Shown piece after piece: positions 54,591 through 64,000 of a stretch of 64,000 nucleotides of DNA (position 1 is its first letter; every line of letters starts with the position of its first letter). Made by a program: the position numbers and the translations under genes. The notes under the pieces are model-generated. The model searched no databases and was not told where the DNA came from. It saw only the letters and a program-made list of their open reading frames with translations. Source of the DNA: Oscarella lobularis (Eukaryota > Porifera > Homoscleromorpha > Homosclerophorida > Oscarellidae); NCBI RefSeq assembly GCF_947507565.1, contig NC_089191.1, positions 1,612,001 through 1,676,000 of the forward strand, in the 5' to 3' direction.

Positions 54591-55038
54591 CGGAAGTTGT
54601 TTTAGGTACTGTTGCACTTGGTCATCGAGCTTTTTTCCTAGCAAAAGGGGATGGCCTCGGGCTTCAGGAGGCAACTCAGTTACTGCACCGCCGTCTTTTG
54701 CTTTCTCCAGATCGGAGAGATTTCGTCTTCCATGAGCGCACACTACTCTCTTTCAGATTGGCAAAACGAGAACCTTTCTTCGAGAAATAACGAATCGCCG
54801 CCGCAATTCCATGTTGGGCCGCTCTTTTTCCTAATTAAGTCTTTTCTTTAGGAGTGAAGACGACGTAAGGGCCGCGCAATCTGTTCCGCTTCTCCGCCTT
54901 TGTTCCATCGCGTTGAGCGGCTCAAACTTCGCGGTTAGCTCCTGCTATTGCTCCCGCTGGAATCTTCTTCGCCAGTGGTCCATCAATAGCAGGAAGAACG
55001 ACTTCGTCTACGCGCGGAAAGTACCGATAAAACGACAT
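54591..55038 (-). pseudogene. pogo-like transposase N-terminal domain
   Basis: From ATG 55038 on the minus strand: MSFYRYFPRVDEVVLPAIDG, IPAGAIAGANREV and TGA, then PYVVFTPKEKT and TAA, then GKRAAQHGIAAAIRYFSKK (helix-turn-helix). In shifted frames ELPPEARGHPLLLGKKLDDQ and VQQYLKQL follow, resembling the CENP-B-type second DNA-binding half of invertebrate pogo proteins. No DDE core follows; the CAP-Gly fragment takes its place. At least two stops and one shift. Confidence 0.6.
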
Positions 55039-55104
55039 GGGACGGCAGCGCGCAAAATCGGCAACGTGCGCTAATATGGCTACACGTGGTGAGTATTTTG
55101 CGCA

Positions 55105-55170
55105 ACAATTTTCGCGGACGGGGCTTGTCCCACAAAATCCGCGAAAGTTGCTCGCCGCGAAATATACCGG
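55105..55170. repeat. TTTTCGCGGA palindrome
   Basis: ttttcgcgga (55110) and tccgcgaaa (55136) form a hairpin around gggcttgtccc. Possible MITE fragment upstream of the YqaJ-type gene. Confidence 0.5.
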
Positions 55171-55266
55171 CTGTGCGGTGTTCACGGTCCAAAGAATGCG
55201 CGTTAGTGTGTGGCACAAAACGTTACGCCAAATGTGTGACACTCGTTTATTTCGCGATCGATCGCT

Positions 55267-57032
55267 TTGAAAACTCATTTGCTATGGAATGTTGCTCTTG
55301 AAGACTTTCTCCGTACTAGCTGTCAGTCTCTTCCCGAGGCTGCGAAGCGCAGCTATCTTGAAAAACTGGACCTGATTGCTCCTGATCTGGACGACCTGTA
55401 CTCTTCGACAGTTGCAGAACAGGCGCTGGTATCTCCCCAGGTTGCTTACCCCGACATATACAACTTCTTGATCCACACCGCAAGCGAGTATGCGCAAGAG
55501 GGAATGAAAGCGTGCCAAAGCCTCGACGGCTACAAATATTTAGTGGCTGGTTTTGTAACAGGCGTCCAGTGCTATTCCAGAGGCTCAATATTTGTGGTAC
55601 TGGGAAGAGTGAAGCACTCGCAATCGCTGTCGGAGCCGCCGCTGCTTCCATGGTTCGCTGCAGAAGCTGACGGAGCAGTCTGTTGCGGTCATTGTACGTG
55701 CATGGCCGGCTTAGGCGAGGCTTTCTTGCAAGTAGCAGCGCTGCTGTTTGCCGTTGACTGTCGAAATCGAATGGAGTCGGAGGTAACGTGCACGTCGGTG
55801 TTATGTGAGTGGAAAAGAGTCAAAAGAGTCGACTGTTTGTCTACGTCTGAAATAGATTTCGTGTCGCCTAAACGAAAGCTCTCGGAGCCGTCGAAGCCCT
55901 CGGTTAACAAAGCAAAGCATATTGCGATCCTTCAGAAAGTATTCTCAAGCAGCTTTACAAAGACTTATCGGAGTGTGAAGATAAGGCTGTGATACTGGCG
56001 TTGCAGAAAGAGTACAGTGACAAATTTTCTACTGAAAAGACTCCGCCAGTCCTCACAGATTCGTACAAGCACGAATTTACCCAGCATTCGTTTGAAGATC
56101 TTCCAGGAAAGAGCGCAGAGGCATTTGAAGAGTAAGCTCTTACGGAAGCTTAATGCGCCCAAATTGAATTCGCAACACGCAAGCAAGCCAGCAGCAAAGC
56201 CTGGTATCGCTATCGGGCAGGTAGAATAACTGCATCAAATCTCAAAAGTGTTGTTTCCACAAAGCCTGACTCCCCTTCTATCACGGTAATCAAGAAGGTA
56301 TGCTACCCCGAAAGTTACAGCTTCGCGGGAAATAAAGCAACTAAGTGGGGGTTGCAAAAAGAAAAAGTTGCATTAAAGCAGTACGTTACAATGAGGAAAG
56401 AAACGCATATTAATCTAGTATTGGAAGAGCCAGGCTTCTATCAGCACACAGTACCCTTTCTTGGGAGCAAGCCCTGACAGCTTAGTAATTTGTGATATCT
56501 GTGACAAAGGTTGCGTAGAAGTGAAATGTCCTTATCGCTGCTCTGACAAGTCTATTGAGGAAGCCTTAACCGACAACGATTTCTGCCTCGAGCGTTCGAG
56601 CAGTGGCACGCTGCAACTCAAACACGGCACCAGTATTACTACCAAGTTCAATGCCAAATGAAGGTCACTGGAGTGCGGTACTGTGATTTCGTCGTTTGGA
56701 CTCAGCGCGACATTAACATCGAACGTGTGTCCGTCGACGAGAAGTTCTTAGATAACGTGATTGACAAAGCGGCGACATTATTAAGCAGTGTCTGCTTCCA
56801 GAAATCCTTGCTAAGTGGTTTACAAGAGCTAAGCTGGGGAGAAAGCCAGCACAAAAGGCAACGACGACAAAAGACGCCGTCCGTACATGGTGCTTTTGCG
56901 GCAAGAGTGAACGAGGTGAAATGCAGTAACAGAACTTGCCTGACTCAGTGGTTCCACGTTGACTGCATTCGTATGGCAAAATTCTCAAGGGTAAATGGTT
57001 TTGCAGTGGTTGTAAAGGAAACAGAAAAGTAA
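55267..57032 (+). pseudogene. SWIM finger - YqaJ nuclease - PHD protein (ISL2EU second gene)
   Basis: The first part (55267-55992) has YKYLVAGFVTGVQCY, VVLGRVKHSQSLSEPPLLPW and HCTCMAGLGEAFLQVAALLF, a SWIM-type finger in which the usual C-S-H after GEA is FLQ, so ligands are lost. A shifted frame continues ECEDKAVILALQKEY. Then comes WYRYRAGRITASNLKS, the start of the YqaJ/lambda-exonuclease fold, and after another shift GASPDSLVICDICD and VEVKCP with the catalytic Glu-x-Lys. 56658-57032 has RYCDFVVWTQRD and ends in a partial PHD finger (CSNRTCLTQWFHVDC). ISL2EU elements are known to pair such a protein with a THAP transposase, as here. Several frameshifts. Confidence 0.75.
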
Positions 57033-57166
57033 ACAACAATTACACAAAGCACAGGCAATGACAGCAATTTTGTCTATTAAGCTAAGCCCCGAGTCATTGT
57101 CACACTTTATAGCAGCAATAGGCACAGTGGAACTGAATACAGTGTACTTTTGCTTTAGCTCTAAAA

Positions 57167-58627
57167 TTATGTGCTCCACATGAATTCTGCAATTAGATAG
57201 CTTTCAAGCAAAATGAACTTTCTTCGCATAGAGTTGTTATTTCGTCGCGTGAAAGGCGGCATTTTCAAACTTGCTCCGTAAAATCCTACCGAATCCTCTA
57301 TTTTAAATCCTCTGTCTGCAAGTACCTCGTCCCCTGGCAGTAGATTTTTCAGTATTCCACAATTTTTGGTTAATACCTTGTGAGAAACTCGCCCACCCCA
57401 TCCCTTGGATATAAACAATATTGCGCCGTTTGGAGTAAGTGAAATAAGGAATTTCACTGTGTTGTGGTGTTTGTAGTTGGAGTACGACTGTGCTTTAGCG
57501 AGTGATCCGCCGATCGTTCTGTGAACACTTCAAAACAGTCGATAATGCTCACACACGAAGGGAAAAACCTCTTGATAGACATTGGCATGGTCTTCTGCAG
57601 CTCTTCGCGTTGCGGCCACTAGACGAGCGATCGGAGTTTGGTGTACAACAGATTAATCCAAGCGTTGTACAAACCCAAAAAAGATGGCTGACTGAAACCT
57701 AGCCTGTATGACAGATCAAATGGATGCAAGTTTAGTTTGAAGTTCGCAATCGTCGCAACAAACATTTGAAACGGAGAAATTGCATCGACTCTTGGATAAT
57801 CTCCGTCTGCTGTGACGAACTTATATACTGCTTGCAAATGCCTGTAAGAGAGCAAGCCGGTAACATTTCACCATTGTTTCGTCATTCTTTATTGCTTCAA
57901 GGCCAAATGTTCGCCTTGGAGAAGCCTCATTTAGGCGATCTTCCCAATCATCAAGTTCTATTGCTGTGAGGTCCGTCTGAACTGCGGCCGTATCCCCTGC
58001 AGCCTGGGTCTGCACGCCGATGGTCTGAACGGCAATTAAGGGATCATGCTTTCTGCCGATTTCAGTCGTTCCGCCAAGCTGTACCAGCGCTTCTGCAGCT
58101 TGCTCGGCGGCAACAATGACATGATTAGCTGCACGAGACGTTTTGCGAGCAGTGAGCTCAGCACCACTTATAGCTTTGGCTCTTCTCTCTTCAATAGCCG
58201 CCAATCTCGCTCGCCTTCTAGTAGCCTTTCGCTCTGCATTAGCAATAGCATTTTTGACTCGCGCCTGCTTTAGAGCGATTCGGCGATTATAAGATTTCAT
58301 GTTGGCAGCTTGACGTCGCTTTACAGGACTGGAGCAAAACGAAAAAACGCTAGGGATGTAGTCCGGTGAGCAAGGATCATGAGACTTGGCCCCCGACGCA
58401 AAATGGCGAGAGCAAAGCCACGAATGCTCCAACAGATGCCACCTTTCGCGGCGAACGGCTGCAATGCAGGCGTTGCGACGCTCTGTACCCACTGGAGGAA
58501 ATCTATACCACTTAATGGAGCTTCCTGAAACCCAGCATTCTGCGCAACCAACGGCAGAACAGCTTTTGACCATGGTTCTTTGTGCCACACAATCGTCTAC
58601 AATAATTGAAGTCACATGACCAAACAC
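57167..58627 (-). pseudogene. THAP domain + DDE_Tnp_4 transposase (ISL2EU-like)
   Basis: The THAP finger starts at about 58573 (MVKSCSAVGC...IKWYRFPP...WLCSRHFASG...DYIPSVF; C2CH ligands kept). Then come an Arg/Ala/Glu helical linker and MVKCYRLALLQAFASS. After a shift at about 57850: AISPFQMFVATIANFKLNLH and PFDLSYRLGFSQPSFLGLY (helix-turn-helix), then [19 protein letters not shown] (first Asp). After another shift at about 57475: [35 protein letters not shown] and [13 protein letters not shown] (second Asp). It ends before the HVER Glu block, replaced by [12 protein letters not shown]. Convergent with the YqaJ-type gene and broken in at least two places. Confidence 0.8.
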
Positions 58628-59212
58628 CCGGACGCTCCGCCCCGTGAATATGCCCCATAGGCCTCGCGAACAATATCGAAAACGCCCAGCGGAATGTGTA
58701 ATTCAAAGAACGATAATTGTTGCCATTGCAGTAATAACTCTAAGTCACGTGTTAGATAATCTCTTTAGGGCGATTAGTAAAGTGAGCGCTGACAGAAAGT
58801 AGTTTTCACATAACATTGACAGGAAGATGTATGCGCACCCACTCTGTAGGAAAAAAGCTGCGCAGTTCTCGCTCTGCGAGACTTATAGGACGGAGGAAAG
58901 AAAAATAGAGGACTTTGACTGGCCTTTTATGTTGACTACGATAACAGACGTCTCTCCATAGTCTTTCAATTCTCTGGTTATGAACCGACCTGCCAGTGAT
59001 GGCACTTCTTCGCCCCGGTCATCTTTGGTGTGAAAGCATCTACAGCGAAGCACTCATATTGTTACCTGCTCTCGCTTCAAACTCTGAACGGAATTTGATG
59101 CTCGGCGCAAACTTTCTCAAAATGACGAAGAACCGTCTGATATCTTATTTGACTAGATAATGACGACTGTTTGGAAGAAGCATAACAAATTCTTACCACT
59201 ACTCTTATAAGT
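58628..59212. other. No recognisable gene
   Basis: Probably contains the right end of the ISL2EU-like unit; no terminal repeat matching the left side could be found by eye. Confidence 0.35.
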
Positions 59213-59374
59213 GGGTTATTACATCGGAAAACTCGGGCAATATGGGCTTTATCGGACCTTCCACCCTCGGGAAACCTTGATAATTGACCCTCGCTTCGCT
59301 CGGGCAATTATCGCGGTTCCCTCGGGTGTCGGGTCCGATAAATCCCATATTGCCCTCGCCCCCATGTAATAATC
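59213..59374. mobile_element. Palindromic MITE
   Basis: gggttattacat at 59213 pairs with atgtaataat at 59364. Inside, ggcaatatgggctttatcgg pairs with ccgataaatcccatattgcc, and ttgataattg with caattatcgcgg, leaving ccctcgcttcgctcggg at the centre. Nearly the whole 162 bp can fold. Confidence 0.85.
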
Positions 59375-59390
59375 TACATTTATTGCATAG

Positions 59391-59592
59391 CCGCAATATT
59401 GACCCCGAATAGTTACTTTACATGCCAATGAAAGAAGTTCTAGACTTAGCTGTAGAGTGTGTCCGTTTTGTTCAAAGGAATATTATATATAACATAATGA
59501 TCACTCTTTGCAGACGCTGTCGTCGAGATTGTGTACTGCACTTGCATGAAGCTGCTACACTGAACACTTTCGGAAAAATCATGCGACTCGCA
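59391..59592 (-). repeat. Second copy of the interior of the minisatellite-TIR element
   Basis: The reverse complement aligns with about 10403-10596: shared gtcgcatgat...tccgaaagtgttcag, tgtagcagcttcatgcaagt and tctagaacttctttcattgg, roughly 90 per cent identical by eye. No heptamer arrays flank it. Confidence 0.8.
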
Positions 59593-59807
59593 CTCTAAAA
59601 GTAGACGTGCATATTATACCTACATTTATCGTGCTGTTACCTTGCATCAAAATCAACACGATGGGATTAGGCAATTTTTACACCGGAATGATCGCGGGTC
59701 AGAATAACACGGAAGCGAGCAAAGCACCAATAATAATTACTCGGCAAATGTATTGTCATTTGTGTTTTATTAACCCACTCAAATACTGCGTCAAATCGAT
59801 GCAGAAT

Positions 59808-60394
59808 TCAAATACTGCGTCCACTCCAAGCAGAATTCAAACTTGCAACATACGTGTTATATTTAGTGTCCCTTCTTTCTTGACCGTGATGATTCATGAG
59901 CATGTCTTGCCCGAAAAAGAGAAATCCGCTGAAAGGAGTAGGATATGATAGGTTGAACACGTAGTAGGAAGCCATCAGAGCGCTCAGGCATTTTTCAAAG
60001 GACGGGCAAGAAACTTCAAACAAACTTCGGCCTTCCGCTGCAATGTAGCCTTGACTAAAGGCGTCCGCGTCATCTTCGATAAGAAGAATGAAAGGAGCAG
60101 GTAAATTTCCGCGGAAAATGTCTTTCGCGTCGTTTTCGTTGGCCTAGAGAATAAATAATTACTAGAGTTAAAAATATGCTGGTATAAAATTGCCTTAATA
60201 ATTTTGAAAATAGGTTCAACTTTTTTTCTTTTCTGCGTTCCTTTTTGAACTTCTCTAGCAGCTGCCGGGCTTAGAAAATCGGTATTTTCGTCAGTTATTT
60301 TTTCATCCACTATTATAGTCGCCCATTTTCGCCAATTGGCAATTATCACTGTTTCCATTCTTTGTCCCATAATGTTGTCAAACTCTTGTTTTAC
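59808..60394 (-). CDS. Two exons of an unnamed family (SAMD3-like neighbours)
   Basis: Minus-strand exons 60394-60221 (58 codons, phase 0) and 60143-59808, separated by a 77-bp intron (GTTGAA...TTCTCTAG) and preceded by a good 3' splice site (ctatttttcag). Exon A has EFDNIMGQRMETVIIANWRK. Exon B has APFILLIEDDADAFSQGYIA and FEKCLSALMASYYVFNLSYP with FSGFLFFGQD, a pattern (alMasYYVFNl.YP) I recall from uncharacterised SAMD3-like proteins in fish and invertebrates. Function unknown. The reading ends at a stop at 59808. Earlier exons may lie toward 60416-60628, where nothing is certain. Confidence 0.5.
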
Positions 60395-60635
60395 CTGAAA
60401 AATAGAAAACTAATGTTAAGTCATGAAAAGATTTGATCGAATACCCATTTTTCTTGCGAGAAAGTAGGGAAGCGCTCCAAAATGTGAACTATGGTGGGAC
60501 ACGCGGAAAGTATCCATTTTCTTCTCAGGGCAAACGTCTCCTTTAACAGCCCTTTCAGGACTGCGTGAGACCCTTTTCCTTGCCACTCTTTTATAATAAT
60601 ATCTGTTAACTTGTATAGTTCTTCCCAATTGGTAA

Positions 60636-62452
60636 CTACGGCTGTTTCGGTTTCGCGGTTCTTTTTGATTTTAGAACTAGACTGTTCAGGCGAAGATGAA
60701 AAAAGAATGAGCTTTTTTTCGTCTGCCTCCTTCCATTTCTATAGCGCTGTTGAATTTCTCTCACTAGCGTTCCCTGTACAGAAGAAATTTTTAGAAGATT
60801 TGTGAATAAAATAGAGCGACATTCGCCTCGCATCACGCCACCGACGCTGTATACCTTTTCGTTATAAAGGCAGTAAGTATTTTCATAGAACCGCTGAAAA
60901 GTATCGAGAAAAGGAGGACAATCTCCAACTTTATAACGAGTCAGTTGACCGTTGCGTACGTCGAGCGTTAAATGTTCAAAAGGCTTCGTATCGGGCCACG
61001 ATAAAATTTCTCGACGTAGATGCAGACAGTTACGGTCTGCGCATAGAAATCGAAACACGAAACGGTCCGGGTCGTCGCGTAGCCTTGAGAACAGAAAGGG
61101 ACGTCTAGCCAACGATCTGCAACGGTATCGTACTTGAAAACATCCAAGTGGCATCCCGATAAACCTATCAGGTTAGAAGCGAGAACATAGATATGATCGT
61201 TTAATACGAGTGTTCCTTTAACTGAAACAGGCTTCGATAACGATTGAAGAACTGTCCAACTATTCGTCGCCGAATTGTACTGTTCGCAGAGCGTGACGTC
61301 ATCTTTCTTGCCTGTAGTGGATCCCATTGCATAGATGCGATTCTCGTGGACAACAACTCCTTTACCGGTTCGACTGAAGTGCATGGGAGAAACATCTCTC
61401 ATCCAACAACCCTCCGTCGAATCATATCGCTCAACGGAACGATTACGCGAACCTCCAATAGCATAGACACTCTTGTCGAGAGTGACAACGCCCGGACTAT
61501 ATCTCGCTTCATTCAACGAAGGAAACTCTTTCCAGACGTTTGATAGATGATCGTAATATTTGACTGTCTTCGTTTCTGTGGCGTCCTCTGCGAAGAAGCC
61601 TTTCGACTCGGTACTCACGACTCCGCCAACTGCCAGAAGAACTTTGTTTCCAAGACGACGAGTTGGACGCGGTTCTCTTGACTTCTCAAGAACGAGACTG
61701 CGATACGAGTCGTTAGCCGAAACAACGGGATGTGATAGAACAAATTCCCGTTCTGCAATGAGAGGAAATCGCACGACTTTTGAAAGTTCTTTAAAGCGTG
61801 ATTTCCGATTTTCCTCGTCGTATTGAATCCATTGCATGACGACGTCCCACACGTCTTCCTCTCGACTCACAGCCAATTCATCCGTGGCTAACAATTGAGA
61901 GACGATTTCCAGCGAAAGACTACGAAATTCGTCCGTCTTCACCAAATCAACAATATGAAGAGCAGCAAGTCGAAGAGCAACTGATAGCAATTTCTCGCAA
62001 TTGTACTCATAAGCGAACGTCATCCATGTAAGACAATTTGATTTATTCACGTGCTTAGACAACCCCGTGGAGCAATAGTCGACGACATCCTCAAACAGAA
62101 GACGATCAGCAGTACAGAAAAGAGTGACGTCATTACCGGAAGTGATTGAAATTTTTCCCGTATATGCGAACTCGACGAGGGCCTCCATGGAGGCCGAATC
62201 GACGTCGCGAAGGTGAATTCGCTCTTTGGAGCTTTCGTGCATGTTTATTGTAAACATTGTACGGAAATAGGCGCTCGCCGAAGCGAGCACGAGTCGATGA
62301 GCGGGAATTTCGACGCCGTTGTCGAGAATTAAGACGACGTCGATGAATGTCTTCGACAGACGATCATTTTGAGCAGATCGCAGCAATTCGGACGATCGTT
62401 CTGCCTTAGAAAAGGACAATTCGTAAGTTGTTGGCCTCGTGGTGAAATCCAT
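60636..62452 (-). CDS. BTB-BACK-Kelch protein
   Basis: ATG at 62452. One open frame of 494 codons runs to 60968. BTB domain at about residues 30-135 (FIDVVLILDNGVEIPAHRLV, YFRTMFTINMHES, ALVEFAYTGKI). BACK domain at about 140-245. Then Kelch repeats with VLLAVGGVV, VYAIGGS, GVVVHENRIYAMGS and HIYVLAS. Such proteins are substrate adaptors for Cullin-3 ubiquitin ligases. Beyond about 61080 a second frame (61154-60636) looks coding too (LTLDVRNGQLTRYKVGDCPP, YNEKVYSVGG, a further Kelch blade). So either the gene has a one-base frameshift near 61075 that truncates the propeller, or the end is spliced in a way I cannot see. This gene is GC-richer than its surroundings and is the most host-like in the window. 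Confidence 0.85.
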
Positions 62453-62997
62453 GCTTGGCGTAGTGTTTCACGTGCCAGACACGTGGCTCGAGGTGATCCC
62501 GTATAAGCCCATGAGGTGCTTTCCAATATGAAAACGTCCGATTGCTCATTGGACCGCGCGTAGACATCCAAAAATAAACCTTCTAGTGACGTCACGTCAC
62601 GTGTTTGATGTGAGGTTTCTTTCGAAGGCGATCGCCAGACTCGCCTTCTTCGTTTTGTGGCAATTCGTTGGCCAGTGAAGAGCTCCAAATCGTTATACCT
62701 GTCCTTTACGTCGAATAGGATGCGAACGAGCGTCAATTGGGTATGGAATCGCGAACGAAGCGGTTCTTCGCGAACAAGCGACGAATAATCAGACCAGGAT
62801 GAATCGTTAGCTTACCCAGCGCCAGGCGCGATCAAAGAAGTGCAACGAGCGACGACGACGAGGGTGAGATGGAAAAGGGTCCCCTTTCCCGGATCCTCGC
62901 TTTTTCGCATAACTTCAAATATCGCCAGATGGGTTCATCTTCGTAGACAGCGTTTGCCGGTTAAAGCCGAAATCAGCGTGTACCAATAACGTTTCCA
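62453..62997. other. Upstream region of the Kelch gene
   Basis: Contains tgacgtcacgtcacgtgttt (62588-62607), CRE/E-box-like, possibly part of the Kelch promoter. The 62329-62736 minus frame overlaps the Kelch start and is unlikely to be coding. Confidence 0.35.
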
Positions 62998-63292
62998 TCA
63001 AACGGCTTTGACGTACTTTTTCCCGATGCAGGGTAGTCCTTTGTCATCAGAGACCTTCGGCGAGACGAGGCTCGCCGCCGTGCGGGCCAGCAGCTGCTTA
63101 GGCTCTCCGCTACAGTACAGTGGGTGGGGGAGTAGGAGAATTAAGTTACGACTTCGATGAACACCGTTTGTTTCAGCAGGAAGGACGCGGTGGGGCGACA
63201 CCCCTCTCTCAGGCCCCCTCTGCAATTTACCTGGTATATGGTTTCTGAATAGCAATCTACCCCACTCCAGCGCTGCGGCGACAATCACCTAA
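62998..63292 (-). other. Possible exon fragments
   Basis: The minus strand has a good 3' splice site (ttatctttag) before GTGATTGTCGCCGC at 63290, a donor (ACCAG|GTAAAT) at about 63232, an acceptor (ctgtag) at about 63111, and a terminal stretch VSDDKGLPCIGKKYVKAV. The phases of the two parts do not join in the frame that looks coding, so no gene model is offered. Confidence 0.25.
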
Positions 63293-64000
63293 AGATAACA
63301 AGGAAGCGAAGTCAATTACTTCCTTAGCTTCCGAGAAAGCCAACATTATTATTCAGTTTGTACGGTATCACCAATTAGCCTAACCACTCTAACAGAGCAG
63401 ATGCGATGATCAGAAAGGGATACCGTAGAAAGAGTCTTTTCGACGGTCTTCTTCGAAACTGGAAGGCTGTTAGTGAAGAATTTTGCTTTCTCTCCATGCG
63501 GAAGGGCGTGGCGATAAAGTAATCGTATCACCCACCAAGATGGATTGGGTTTCTCAAACCAGTGATGCAGATAAGATCCAGCTGGTTGGCTTCATGCAGT
63601 AACTGCGGCTTCGTGATACCTGGGGCATTACACTCAGCAGTAATTCAGTGAAAAAATGCAATCTACAGTAAGTAAGAAGTGAAACTAGAACGTAGCAGTC
63701 GCCGTCAACTGAAAACTTTGCTCGTTAAAGAGGTTTGGCAAGCCGCCGTTAGTTTCAAACGTTCAATAAATGTAGAGCACCGCACAGTGTGCGTTGATGC
63801 TGCTTTATGTGTAGAAATAGCATAACGTCCTAAAGAATGCCATCGCCTTCGGTTAATATTTTGCTTATGTCGCAGCTGCACAGGAGGGAGATTGCTTTTC
63901 ATTAGCTCCAATGTTCAGAAGCGGGTCTGAGAGATGCGGGATGCCCCCGAGTTGTTCTCTATACCAAAATATCGAAGCCATAACATGTCGTCCTGCTCCC
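63293..64000. other. No recognisable gene
   Basis: Short frames only (for example minus 63531-63349). No repeats noted. Confidence 0.35.

Overview
The window is eukaryotic and reads as repeat-rich animal DNA. Genes are split by short GT-AG introns (mostly 50-77 bp), polyadenylation signals are present, and there are no bacterial operons. Most recognisable protein-coding sequence comes from transposable elements: pogo/Tigger, Tc1/mariner-like, hAT, two Mutator-like families, P-like, THAP/DDE_Tnp_4 (ISL2EU/Harbinger-like), Helitron, LINE and Ty3/gypsy-like. Very short introns plus this element mix would suit a sponge or another early-branching metazoan. That is an inference; nothing in the sequence identifies the species.

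Layout. 0-12 kb: pogo fragments, a small TATA-driven RING gene (1.08-1.59 kb), tandem repeats, a P-like transposase remnant, and a 2.0 kb element with minisatellite terminal inverted repeats inserted in a pogo transposase (9.87-11.89 kb). 13-15 kb: a broken Mutator-like transposase. 15.9-23.8 kb: a multi-exon DUF6589-type gene split by two head-to-tail Helitrons, each carrying an intact-looking RPA-like single-strand DNA-binding gene. 24.6-27 kb: a THAP/DDE pseudogene and a LINE reverse-transcriptase fragment. 27.17-30.36 kb: a TA-flanked element with 26-bp perfect terminal repeats that holds a mariner-like transposase and a convergent HIRAN-domain gene. 31-33 kb: a RecQ helicase fragment and a gypsy-like gag-protease. 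34-45 kb: a hAT MITE, a second mariner pseudogene, many tandem and inverted repeats, and copies of an unrecognised gene family. 45-50 kb: P-like and MULE/ZSWIM-like fragments and a long inverted repeat. 50.63-53.33 kb: a nearly intact hAT element. 54.3-58.6 kb: a CAP-Gly fragment, a pogo N-terminus and an ISL2EU-like two-gene unit. 59.8-62.5 kb: an exon pair of an unnamed family and a BTB-BACK-Kelch gene, the best candidate host gene.

The genes do not form one pathway. The recurring theme is mobile elements that carry or border DNA-handling proteins: RPA-like, HIRAN, YqaJ nuclease and RecQ. The two strongest leads are the tandem RPA-bearing Helitrons, with exact A|T junctions and 3' hairpin-CTAG ends, and the mariner-like element with a HIRAN gene inside its terminal repeats.
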